A DNA stretch of 8,723 nucleotides from VGXO01 sp964614695 (GCA_964614695.1 CAZTMB010000112.1:1-8723); one strand, 5' to 3'. Shown: positions 1-7,110, counted from the first letter of the stretch. Program-made: numbers and translations. Notes: a model not told the origin generated them from the sequence alone.

Positions 1-91
1 AGGCGTGAAGTTCGCAGGGCGAGAGACTCCTGGATCGAGGCACCTTCGCTCGATCTCCGGAGCGCCGCGGCTTCTACACTCGACCCGCCCG

Positions 92-1474
92 ATGAGCACG
101 CTTCGCACCGCGGTTCTCTGGTTCTCCCTGTTCGCCATCGCCGGCGGCGCCGCCTGCGCGCCGCGCAAGGTGCGGGTCGAGGTCGCCGCGGGCGACGGCG
201 GCGTGGTTCGGACCTTCGCCACCAACCGACTCGACCGCGAGGCCGCCGATCGCGTCGAGAGCCTCTACGGAAGCGGCTCGTTGCGCAGCGAAGGCGGCGA
301 GACCGCCTTCACCGCGTCGTTCGACGAGAGCCTGCCGAGCGAGATCGGCAACCGCAACGGGCTCTCCGAAGTGCGCACCTCGCTCGGCGTCGCGAAGCTC
401 TACTGGGAGTCGTTCGATCCCGGCGGCGACCACTGGAGCGATCTCGCCTTCCGCATGGCCTCGGGCGAACTGTGGGTGAGGATCTTCGGCCGCTGGGCGG
501 AGATGCAGATCGACGACGACTCGCGCCGCGAGGAGTTCAAGGCGGCGCTCGAGCGGGAGTATCTGCCGCTCGCCCGCGACACCATGCTTCTGTGGAGCGC
601 GATGCAGGCCGCCTCGCAGGCGCAGCGGGTCGCCGCGAAGGTGCGCGACGCGAAGGACCGTTCGGAGATCTCCGACGACGAGCGCTTCCGTCAGACGATC
701 TTCCTGCCGATGCTGCTGCTGCTCGCCGAGCGCGGCATCTTCACGCCGGAGGAGTCGCAGCGGCTCATGCTGCTCTCGACCCGCGGCAACCCCAACGAGG
801 CGGAGCGGCGCTGGAGCTTCGCCGAGGTCATCGCCCCGGCGCTGCAGCGGCAGTTCCGGCGATTCGATCCCGAGGCGGCGATGCCGACGTTTCCGTCGCT
901 GCTCGCCTCGGGCGTCTCCTTCTACTTCTTCGCCTCGAACTCCTCGCGGCTCGACGACCTCATGCTCGCTTCGCCGGTCGTGCCCGACGCGGACAAGGAG
1001 CGAATCCGTCGCGGCGAGCGGGGCATCGCGTTGCCTCCCGTCTTCGGCGTGCGGGTCGGCAGCCGTCCCAAGCCGACCGAGACCGAGGTCGTGCTTGCGA
1101 CGGGTGTCGAGCCTTATCTCACCAACGGTGCCTGGGATCCCGAGACGAAGTCGGTCCTCTTCAAGGGCCGCATCCTCGAGGGACGCGAACGGGTCTCGCT
1201 CTATCCCGCGACCTTCCATGCCGCGTGGGCCGTGCCCGACGAAGCGCAGCAGCGGCGATGCTTCGGCAGCGTGCTGCTCGAAGGCGAGGCGCTTGCGGCC
1301 TACTGCAGCTGGCATCAGGCGCTGCCGGCGAAGCCGCGGGCCCGCTGGGACGCCGCCCTCGACACGCTCGCGGAGACCGGCGAGCGCCTGGCGCTTCGCG
1401 AGGCGGCCCGGAGCCTCGAGCGCAACTTCGGCGTGCCCGAGGCGATCGAAGCCTGGCTCGACGAGTCGGCCTAG
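92..1474 (+). CDS. Unrecognised exported protein or lipoprotein, 460 aa
   Basis: I do not recognise the family. The ATG at 92 is chosen because it opens a clear export signal: MSTLR, then the hydrophobic stretch TAVLWFSLFAIA, then GGAAC with Cys22. The Cys could be lipidated, but the lipobox is weak (Gly at -3), so signal peptidase I cleavage nearby is also possible. The frame is open upstream to a GTG at 5, but those 29 residues are Arg/Ser-rich, would bury the signal, and look like read-through. No Shine-Dalgarno sequence precedes 92. The mature protein has a mixed N-terminal part (about 25-145), a helical middle (about 145-260, including the apolar run FLPMLLLLAERG at 205-215), and a C-terminal part with likely beta strands (about 315-410) carrying Cys390 and Cys405. 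It ends in Ala/Glu/Arg-rich helices. It faces the minus-strand block tail to tail, so it is a separate transcript. Coding status is well supported by length, signal sequence and natural-looking composition; function is unknown. Confidence 0.82.
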   Translation: MSTLRTAVLWFSLFAIAGGAACAPRKVRVEVAAGDGGVVRTFATNRLDREAADRVESLYGSGSLRSEGGETAFTASFDESLPSEIGNRNGLSEVRTSLGVAKLYWESFDPGGDHWSDLAFRMASGELWVRIFGRWAEMQIDDDSRREEFKAALEREYLPLARDTMLLWSAMQAASQAQRVAAKVRDAKDRSEISDDERFRQTIFLPMLLLLAERGIFTPEESQRLMLLSTRGNPNEAERRWSFAEVIAPALQRQFRRFDPEAAMPTFPSLLASGVSFYFFASNSSRLDDLMLASPVVPDADKERIRRGERGIALPPVFGVRVGSRPKPTETEVVLATGVEPYLTNGAWDPETKSVLFKGRILEGRERVSLYPATFHAAWAVPDEAQQRRCFGSVLLEGEALAAYCSWHQALPAKPRARWDAALDTLAETGERLALREAARSLERNFGVPEAIEAWLDESA

Positions 1475-1504
1475 ATCTCACGCGACGGATCGTCGAAGGC
1501 TCGG

Positions 1505-1521
1505 CCCGCGATCATCGCGGG
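1505..1521. terminator. Hairpin between convergent genes, possible two-way terminator
   Basis: CCCGCG, loop ATCAT, CGCGGG: a perfect 6-bp GC stem that can be drawn as 8 bp around one base. It lies in the 76-base gap between two genes that end towards each other, 30 bases past the plus-strand stop and 29 past the minus-strand stop. There is no T-run on either side, so an intrinsic terminator in the classical sense is not shown. Inverted repeats arise easily in sequence this rich in CGATCG-like words. Confidence 0.3.
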
Positions 1522-1550
1522 TTCGAGCGTCGCCGCCGCCGTCGCCGCGC

Positions 1551-4313
1551 TCACTCCCAGATCCGATCGCCGTCGAGATTCCCCGACGGATGCGCGATCA
1601 CGATGGCGCGCAGCGCCTCGGCTCGTCCGAGTTCGGTCGATCCGGCCTCCGCCGCGATCCGCCGGGCTGCCTTCAGCAGGCCCTCGCGCCGCGCCGTCGT
1701 CGCCGCGTGCAGTTCCGGGTCGCGGTGAAGCAGGGACCGAACCGATCCCGCGGGATCCGCCCCCAGGCCGATCGCGGACGAAGCCGCCGCCGGCTTCGCA
1801 AGCAGATCCCGAGCCAACGCCTCGGCGCAGGCCGATCGCCACGCCGTCCACGCCGCGAGCGCGGCATCGGTGAGGACGAGTCCGGCGACCGACCTCGCGA
1901 TCAAGGCGGTGTCGTCCCAGAGCCCGTCCCATCGAAGCTGCATCGCGCCCTCGCGCATCGACGCCGAAGCCTCGGGCCACTCGGACTCGATCGACTCCAT
2001 CAGATCGAGCTGCGCCGCAAGCGACGCCCCCCGCGCCGCCACGAGCCTCGTCGCTTCCCGGCGGGGCTTGCCTGGCGACGTCGGCGGTGCAAGCTTCAGC
2101 TCCCGCTCGAGCAGGGCGATCCAGGCCGCGATCGCCGCGGCGTGCTCGGATCGAAGCGCTTCCCGGATCCTCGACGTGGCCTCTTCCGCAAGCTCGCCGC
2201 ACACGGCGACCTCCTCGGCGTCGAGCGGCAGTGCCAACATGATGCGGGCGATCGACAGCCCGGCGCCGGTGGTCACGTCTCGGCCCGCAGGGCGATCGGT
2301 GGAGATCGACTGCCAGAGACTCTCGGCGATCGCCAGGCGAAGAATCGGGGCACAACGCTCGACGCACTCGATCGGCAGCGCGGCGCGAAGCCCCTCGATC
2401 GTCTCGGCGTGGCACGCCTCCATCTCGAGAACCAACCGCTCGAAGTCCGCCGCAAGCGGCGCCGCATGGCGGGCGATCACCTCCCGCGCCGCCATCACGA
2501 CGGCCGGATCGGGCTGGCCGCCTTCCCCGGCGGGCGCCTCGAGCCTCGCCGCGAACACCTCGAGTTCCGCGATCGCCTCTCGGCCACGCCGTTCGATCCG
2601 AGCCTCCCCTTCCTCCCGAAGCCGCTCGCGACGTTCGCGATCCGCCTCGACGACCTGCATGAGAAGGCCCGCGTCGGTGTCGTCGAGACCGCAGATCGCG
2701 CCGATTCGGCGGGCCAGCCACGCGAGCGCCTTCTCGCCCTGAAGCCCGAGCGGCCCGCCTTCGAGGGGCGGGACCTCGAGCGGGCGATCGAATCGACCGA
2801 GCATTTCCTGCGAGTTCGCCCGCGCCGGCGGCACCTCGTCGGGCCCCGGCCCGAACTCGACGACCGATCCGACCGATGGACGCGCGGCTTCGCGACGAAG
2901 CAGTGCCTCGAGGCGTCGCCGATCGAGGCCGCGATCGAGCCACCCGGCGCTCTCGACGCCGAGTGCCTCGAGCGCCTCGAAGACCTCGCGCGACGCGGCG
3001 GCGCGGCGATCGTCGCTTCGAGTGCCGCCCGCCGCGGTTCCCGGCACCGAGACGGATCGACGCACCTCAAGCAGTCTCCGCAGCAGCGCAGCCCGTCGCT
3101 CGAGAAGCGGCCGCGTCTCTTCGACGAGACGAGCCTGCTCCTGCGGCGAGAGCGCGCCGCGAAGTTCGCGGGACAGTGCCACTAGTTCCGCAAGCAGCGC
3201 CGAACCATTCGGAGGCTCCGACTCGCTTCCCACGACCTCGCGAGCGATCGCCATGGCGACGATCTCGTCGATCGCCGGGTCGCCATCGATTCCGGCTCGG
3301 CGGTCGACCTGAAGCAGATCCGCGAGAAACTCCGACTCGAGAACGAGGCCCGCCGGATCGGGCAGAAGCGAGGCGATCTCTCGGATCGTGCGCTCCTGCA
3401 ACGAGAGCAGCTCCTGGAGGGCGGTCGCAACCTCCACTCTCGCCTTCGCGGCGATCGCCTCGGGATCGGGCGGAGTCGCCTCGTCGGTCGCCGGTTCGAA
3501 CTCGAGATCGGATTCCGGGTCGGACTCCTGAACCTGGCCCTCGCGCGGCGGATCCTTCGGCGCGAAGTCGTCGCCACGCCCCCGATCGGGCGCCTGCGCC
3601 GCGATCGCCGCCGCGCGGCGCGGCAGCGACCACTCGGCGACGGCGAGTCGCCTGAGGATCGGAATCGCGTCGCGTTCGCTGCGCGCGACGATCGCGTCGA
3701 TCGCCTCGACGGCGGACTCGCCGAACCGATCGAGCCGGCGCTGCCGGTCGATCCACGTCCGCAGATCGCGGGGCCGACCCCCTCCCGCCTCGATGATCGC
3801 AAGCCAGCGGGCCATCGCGCGACGCGTGCGCAGGAAGGCGATTGCGTCATCGGAAGGGCCCGACGCGGGCGGATCCCACGCGCTTGCTGCGATCGCATCC
3901 TCAAGCGCGGCGAGGAACCCCTCGTCGATCGCCTCGAGCGCCGCCATGTTCGCCAACGCCCGTCGCTCGAGGCGCGTCAGCGTCTCGGGATCCGACTCGA
4001 CCTCGACCCACGAGCGGCCGCGCATCGTGGCACGAAGCTGAGCGAGGCTTCGACGACGCCAGTCCGCGTAGGCGAGGATGTATTCGTCGTGGATCGCCTC
4101 GATCCGCGCCCATCGCGACTCGTCAAGCCGGCCGAACCGCTCCTCCGCCTCGACGAGATCCCGCATCGAGATCGGTTCGGGCAGGCGATCGAACGCCGGT
4201 TCGATCGGCCGGTATCCAGGACCGCCGCAGCCGACGAGCACCCACAGCAGCGCCGCCGCGATCGGCAGCGCGCGAGCCCACGAAGCAGAATCGAATCGAA
4301 GACCCATCGACAC
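1551..4313 (-). CDS. Large unrecognised lipoprotein, 920 aa
   Basis: I recognise no enzyme family. The N-terminus is a typical lipoprotein signal: Arg6 and Arg14, the hydrophobic run ALPIAAALLWVLV, and a good lipobox LVGC with Cys29. It is therefore exported and probably membrane-anchored, facing the periplasm. The start is GTG at 4313, because GAGGAG (4321-4326 on the minus strand) lies exactly 7 bases ahead, the spacing of other genes here; ATG at 4307 would give 13. The body is almost entirely Ala/Glu/Arg/Leu-rich helix. There is an acidic and Pro-rich linker at about 240-287, an LSPQEQ stretch at 388-393 faintly like the LTxxQ motif of Spy/CpxP periplasmic proteins, a Pro-rich break at about 483-525, and a highly charged probable coiled coil at about 555-595. 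Cys residues are few (for example 541, 634, 650, 654). It follows zwf by 60 bases on the same strand, so co-transcription is likely. A structural or chaperone-like periplasmic role is only a guess. Confidence 0.83.
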   Translation of the reverse strand: MSMGLRFDSASWARALPIAAALLWVLVGCGGPGYRPIEPAFDRLPEPISMRDLVEAEERFGRLDESRWARIEAIHDEYILAYADWRRRSLAQLRATMRGRSWVEVESDPETLTRLERRALANMAALEAIDEGFLAALEDAIAASAWDPPASGPSDDAIAFLRTRRAMARWLAIIEAGGGRPRDLRTWIDRQRRLDRFGESAVEAIDAIVARSERDAIPILRRLAVAEWSLPRRAAAIAAQAPDRGRGDDFAPKDPPREGQVQESDPESDLEFEPATDEATPPDPEAIAAKARVEVATALQELLSLQERTIREIASLLPDPAGLVLESEFLADLLQVDRRAGIDGDPAIDEIVAMAIAREVVGSESEPPNGSALLAELVALSRELRGALSPQEQARLVEETRPLLERRAALLRRLLEVRRSVSVPGTAAGGTRSDDRRAAASREVFEALEALGVESAGWLDRGLDRRRLEALLRREAARPSVGSVVEFGPGPDEVPPARANSQEMLGRFDRPLEVPPLEGGPLGLQGEKALAWLARRIGAICGLDDTDAGLLMQVVEADRERRERLREEGEARIERRGREAIAELEVFAARLEAPAGEGGQPDPAVVMAAREVIARHAAPLAADFERLVLEMEACHAETIEGLRAALPIECVERCAPILRLAIAESLWQSISTDRPAGRDVTTGAGLSIARIMLALPLDAEEVAVCGELAEEATSRIREALRSEHAAAIAAWIALLERELKLAPPTSPGKPRREATRLVAARGASLAAQLDLMESIESEWPEASASMREGAMQLRWDGLWDDTALIARSVAGLVLTDAALAAWTAWRSACAEALARDLLAKPAAASSAIGLGADPAGSVRSLLHRDPELHAATTARREGLLKAARRIAAEAGSTELGRAEALRAIVIAHPSGNLDGDRIWE

Positions 4314-4320
4314 GCGCGGC

Positions 4321-4326
4321 CTCCTC
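4321..4326 (-). promoter_or_regulatory. Ribosome binding site that decides the GTG start of the 920-aa lipoprotein
   Basis: GAGGAG on the minus strand, 7 bases before GTG at 4313 and 13 before the in-frame ATG at 4307. The same motif at the same spacing precedes two other genes in this window, so the GTG is favoured. Confidence 0.6.
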
Positions 4327-4329
4327 GGG

Positions 4330-4352
4330 CGATCGCGTCTTCATCGCGATCG
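4330..4352 (-). promoter_or_regulatory. Intercistronic hairpin between zwf and the lipoprotein gene
   Basis: The arms CGATCGCG (4330-4337) and CGCGATCG (4345-4352) are perfect complements, forming an 8-bp stem with a 7-base loop. On the transcript it sits 21 bases after the zwf stop and only 3 bases before the lipoprotein Shine-Dalgarno sequence. No U-run follows, so it is better seen as a possible mRNA-stability or translation-control element than a terminator. That role is inferred; the stem itself is read directly. Confidence 0.4.
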
Positions 4353-4373
4353 AGGCGGACGGGACGGCGTCGC

Positions 4374-5888
4374 TCACGGACCGTCGTGCCAGGCCCGTCC
4401 ATCGCGGGCCATGAGCAGGCGCGACGACTCGGGGCCCCAGGTTCCGGGGGCGTAGTTGTCGGCGATCTTTGCCCGAAGCGGCGCCGACCCCTCGCCGAGC
4501 ATCGGCTCGACCGCGGTCCACGCCGCCTCGACCTCCTCGCGATCCTTGAAGAGGCTCTGATCGCCGCGCATCGCGTCGAGCATGAGCGGGCCGTAGGCCT
4601 CGGGCTCCGCCGCACCGCCGCGTCCGCCGAAGTCCGCCTCCATCTCGAGCATCTGCAGCGAGAAGGTCGCGCCTGGCGCCCTTCCGGCGAAGCGCATCCG
4701 CACGCGGCTCGAAGGCGCGATCTCGATGATCAGCCGATCGGCCTTAGCGACGCGCTCGCCGACCTCGCGACCAAGCGTGCGGAAGAGGTCGGTGGGCGGG
4801 GCCTTGAACTGCACGACGACCTCGGTGCGCTTCGCGGCGAGACGCTTGCCGCTTCGCACATAGAACGGCGTGCCCGCCCAGCGCCAGTTGTCGAAGTGGA
4901 CCTTCATCGCCGCGAAGGTCTCGGTGGTCGAGCCTGGGGCGACGCCCGGCGTCTCCGCGTAGCCGGGCTCGCCGTCGGCGGGCCCGTACTGCCCGAGCGA
5001 CGCGACCAGTTCGAGCTGCGACGCAGGTGGTGGCTGGATCGACTCGAGGATGTTGCGCCGTTCGGCGCGGATGCGATCGGCGGCGAAGACCGACGGCGGC
5101 TCCATCGCGACGAAGGCGAGCACCTGCAGCAGGTGCGACTGGATCATGTCGCGGATCGCGCCGGTCTGGTCGTAGAACGACACCCGGTCCTCGACGCCAA
5201 GCGTCTCCGCGGCCGTGATCTGCACGTGGTCGACGTACCGCTCGTTCCAGAGCGGCTCGAAGATCCCGTTCGCGAACCTGAGCGCCAGCAGCCCCTGCAC
5301 CGACTCCTTCCCGAGGTAGTGGTCGATGCGGTAGATGTCCTCCTCGTCGAAGACCGCGGCGAGCTGGCGGTTGAGCTCCTTTGCGGAGGCCTCGTCGACG
5401 CCGAAGGGCTTCTCGACGATGACGCGGCGCCACGGATGGTGTTCTCCATCCAAACAGGCCCGCCGCGCCGTCGACACGAGACCGCTCTCGCCGATCGCCG
5501 CCACGATCGGCGCGTAGAGCTCGGGCGCGACCGCGAGGAAGAACAGCACGTTGCCGCACTCGCCGTCGGCGGCCTCGTCGCGAATGCGCTTCGCGATCGA
5601 CTCCCACGCCTCGGCCTTCGCCGCGTCGCCCGCCTCGTAGCGGATCCGCGACGCGAGCGACTCCCACATCGCAGGATCGAACCGATCGACCCGCGACCGC
5701 ACCGCCTCGGCGAGCTCCTCCCGCCACGCGGCATCCTCCTTCGGCCTCCGGCTCACGCCGAGGATGCGGGTCTCGGGCGGGAGGTTCCCCGCGACATGCT
5801 GCTCGTACAGGGCCGGAAGAAGCTTGCGGCTCGTGAGGTCCCCGGACGCGCCGAGGATGACGAGAAGGCACGGGTCTGGCTTGGGCAT
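4374..5888 (-). CDS. zwf: Glucose-6-phosphate 1-dehydrogenase
   Basis: The enzyme oxidises glucose 6-phosphate to 6-phosphogluconolactone with reduction of NADP+ (or NAD+), the first step of the oxidative pentose phosphate pathway, in the cytosol. The 504 residues match the usual bacterial length of about 480-510. The Rossmann nucleotide-binding motif GASGDLTSRK is at 13-22, EKPFG at 159-163 and the substrate signature RIDHYLGKE at 187-195, including His190 and Lys194. His252 in SHLLQ lies 62 residues after His190, the same spacing as the catalytic pair in characterised enzymes. FDNWRWAGTPFYVRSGK is at 332-348. All key residues are present, so it should be active. The ATG at 5888 is chosen because family homology begins there; the frame stays open to 6185, but that part is Arg-rich and non-homologous. 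No clear Shine-Dalgarno sequence precedes the start, which lies inside the overlapping DUF2934 frame and may depend on coupling. No pgl, gnd or opcA gene is in the window. The first Arg of the motif region (Arg46, Arg47) could favour NADP+, but cofactor choice is not established. Confidence 0.97.
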   Translation of the reverse strand: MPKPDPCLLVILGASGDLTSRKLLPALYEQHVAGNLPPETRILGVSRRPKEDAAWREELAEAVRSRVDRFDPAMWESLASRIRYEAGDAAKAEAWESIAKRIRDEAADGECGNVLFFLAVAPELYAPIVAAIGESGLVSTARRACLDGEHHPWRRVIVEKPFGVDEASAKELNRQLAAVFDEEDIYRIDHYLGKESVQGLLALRFANGIFEPLWNERYVDHVQITAAETLGVEDRVSFYDQTGAIRDMIQSHLLQVLAFVAMEPPSVFAADRIRAERRNILESIQPPPASQLELVASLGQYGPADGEPGYAETPGVAPGSTTETFAAMKVHFDNWRWAGTPFYVRSGKRLAAKRTEVVVQFKAPPTDLFRTLGREVGERVAKADRLIIEIAPSSRVRMRFAGRAPGATFSLQMLEMEADFGGRGGAAEPEAYGPLMLDAMRGDQSLFKDREEVEAAWTAVEPMLGEGSAPLRAKIADNYAPGTWGPESSRLLMARDGRAWHDGP

Positions 5889-6262
5889 TCGCGAAAGGTA
5901 GCGATCGCGTGGCGCACGCCCTCGCGGGTCCGGCGGCCTCGCATCTCCGACAGCAGTTCCTGCTCGGCTTCGAGCCAGTCGAGCGCGGCGTTGCCATCGC
6001 GCCCGTTTCGAAGATGGATCGCATACGCGCGGCGCCGGATCGCGTCTTCGCTTGGACGCCCCGGCGAAGCCGGTGTCGCGCGCGGCTCCCGCACCCGCGG
6101 ATCGATGCGGGACCCGAACTCGTCGAAGCCGCAGCCGCCGCTTCGCCCGTTCGACCGCTCGCCACGCCAGACCCGCGCAGGCCAACGGGCCGGCGTCGCC
6201 GCGCGCCAGAGGCGCCGCACCCGGTCCGATCGCGCCGTCGAGCCCGCTTCCAGGCCGATCAT
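5753..6262 (-). CDS. DUF2934 domain protein, 169 aa
   Basis: Residues about 71-107 match the DUF2934 pattern: EDAIRRRAYAIHLRNG followed by ALDWLEAEQELL, that is, an IRxRAY helix, then a W-L-x-A-E-x-E-L helix. DUF2934 is a small domain of unknown biochemical role, common in stress-type gene clusters. The start is the ATG at 6262: its ATGA overlaps the TGA of the CBS gene, and GGAG (6271-6274) lies 8 bases ahead. This indicates translational coupling. The N-terminal 70 residues are Arg/Ala/Gly-rich and probably disordered. The oddity is the end: the frame runs 136 bases into zwf, and residues from about 127 on (Ser/Arg/Pro-rich) look like out-of-frame zwf rather than selected protein. Either a real long overlap exists or a frameshift hides an earlier stop. 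The domain is convincing; the exact C-terminus is not. Confidence 0.72.
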   Translation of the reverse strand: MIGLEAGSTARSDRVRRLWRAATPARWPARVWRGERSNGRSGGCGFDEFGSRIDPRVREPRATPASPGRPSEDAIRRRAYAIHLRNGRDGNAALDWLEAEQELLSEMRGRRTREGVRHAIATFRECPSQTRAFSSSSARPGTSRAASFFRPCTSSMSRGTSRPRPASSA

Positions 6263-6843
6263 CGACCGTTCTCCGGGAACGCCCGCAGCAGGTCGAGCGT
6301 GGTCACGATGCCGACCGCGCAACCCGAGGGATCGACGACGATCGCCCGATGCACGCCCCGCTCGGCCATGCGGTGCGCGACCGATGCGAGCGAGTCTGCC
6401 GGAGACGCCACGAGCGGATCGGGCGTCATGAGCTCCTCGACGGTGAGTTCCGGTTCGCCGAACGCCTCGGACTCCGCCTCAAGCGCGCCGACCTCGCCGC
6501 CGAAGCCCGGCTCGTCCTCGAGCCCGATCGGCTCCCACGGGCGCGCGACGCCTTCGACGAGCCGCTCGAGCGGCGCCGGCGGCGATCCTTCGAGCAGCGA
6601 TTCCGCGTGGCGCCGGAAGAGATCCGTCAACGACACGACGCCGACCACGCGCCCATCGGCTCCAAGCACCGGCAGACCCGAGACGTCGTGCTCGCGAAGC
6701 AGGAGGAGCAGTTCCCGCAGGTTCCCGTCCACGCCGATCGAGACCGGCTCGGGCGACATCACGTCGCGCAGCGTGCGGCACGCGGATGCCATGGCCTCTC
6801 GCGCCGTGCCCCGCATGGATCCGCTTGTTCGTCGATGCGTCAT
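6259..6843 (-). CDS. Two-CBS-domain protein, 194 aa
   Basis: There are two CBS motifs. CBS1, about 24-80, opens with LRDVMSPEPVSI and ends VVGVVSLTDLFRR. CBS2, about 134-190, opens with VEELMTPDPLVA and ends AVGIVTTLDLLRAF. Paired CBS domains form a Bateman module that in characterised cases binds adenosine nucleotides (AMP, ATP, or S-adenosylmethionine) and reports energy or redox state. No catalytic domain is attached, so it is probably a stand-alone cytosolic sensor or regulator. The linker (81-133) is unusually long and acidic, with many Glu residues at 104-130. The start ATG at 6843 is chosen from GAGGAG (6851-6856 on the minus strand) with 7-base spacing. The frame is open to 7335, but upstream residues are Arg-rich and overlap the divergent BON gene. 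It heads the minus-strand block and its stop overlaps the DUF2934 start. The ligand is unknown. Confidence 0.9.
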   Translation of the reverse strand: MTHRRTSGSMRGTAREAMASACRTLRDVMSPEPVSIGVDGNLRELLLLLREHDVSGLPVLGADGRVVGVVSLTDLFRRHAESLLEGSPPAPLERLVEGVARPWEPIGLEDEPGFGGEVGALEAESEAFGEPELTVEELMTPDPLVASPADSLASVAHRMAERGVHRAIVVDPSGCAVGIVTTLDLLRAFPENGR

Positions 6844-6991
6844 CGTGCTGCTCCTCGGTGTTGCGGCAAAGGTGCGGCGAACGTCGTCCCGGCGCATCGC
6901 CCCGACTCGGCTTCGCCTCCTGACGATCTCGCGCGGAACCCCTCGCGAGCAAGCGGCGATGACCCCAATAGGACGACACGGTCGCGTGTTC

Positions 6992-7006
6992 CGTTCCGCG
7001 CGAACG
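6992..7006. promoter_or_regulatory. Candidate operator CGTTC-N5-GAACG
   Basis: This is an inverted repeat with 5-bp arms and centre CGCGC, placed between two copies of GCGTGTTCC (6984-6992, 7009-7017) in the divergent region. The same arms and spacer length recur at 6267-6281, and with a 4-base spacer at 7063-7076. Recurrence makes a shared DNA-binding protein plausible, but none is encoded in the window. Confidence 0.35.
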
Positions 7007-7062
7007 CGGCGTGTTCCCCTTGCCGCTTCGCATGCAGCGCTGCGAAGGTCCTTTCGCCGCCA

Positions 7063-7076
7063 CGTTCGACCGAACG
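7063..7076. promoter_or_regulatory. Candidate operator CGTTCGACCGAACG
   Basis: A near-perfect palindrome with 6-bp arms and a 2-base centre, 77 bases before the BON start. It shares CGTTC and GAACG half-sites with the repeats at 6992-7006 and 6267-6281. The half-sites resemble GTTC/GAAC elements used by several repressors, but I cannot assign one. Confidence 0.35.
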
Positions 7077-7088
7077 GACCGAGCAGAT

Positions 7089-7110
7089 CGCAAGGCGTCG
7101 GAGCCTTGCG
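7089..7110 (+). promoter_or_regulatory. Stem-loop in the BON gene leader
   Basis: CGCAAGGC (7089-7096) and GCCTTGCG (7103-7110) form a perfect 8-bp stem with a 6-base loop. It ends 42 bases before the ATG and 30 before the Shine-Dalgarno sequence, so it would lie in the 5' untranslated mRNA if transcription starts upstream. An RNA-level stability or control role is inferred. As DNA it could instead be a protein-binding palindrome. Confidence 0.4.

Noticed and set aside
74..1315. 413-codon open frame on the minus strand
   Set aside because: It mirrors the 92-1474 gene, which has a signal sequence and natural composition; the reverse frame is Arg/Glu/His-rich with no start signal.
1471..2943. 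490-codon open frame on the minus strand within the lipoprotein gene
   Set aside because: An out-of-frame shadow, extremely Arg/Gly-rich, wholly inside the better-supported 920-aa frame.
1095..3185. 696-codon open frame on the plus strand
   Set aside because: Mostly opposite the 920-aa lipoprotein gene, Arg/Pro/Ser-rich throughout, no domain motif and no ribosome site. It is a GC-driven shadow frame.
5889..6185. N-terminal extension of zwf
   Set aside because: The residues are Arg/Ala-rich and unlike any Zwf; family homology begins at MPKPDPCLLVILGASGDL, so ATG 5888 is used.
4089..6431. 780-codon open frame on the plus strand
   Set aside because: It runs antisense to the clearly homologous zwf and DUF2934 genes, with Arg/His/Asp-rich composition and no recognisable domain. 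High GC keeps antisense frames open.
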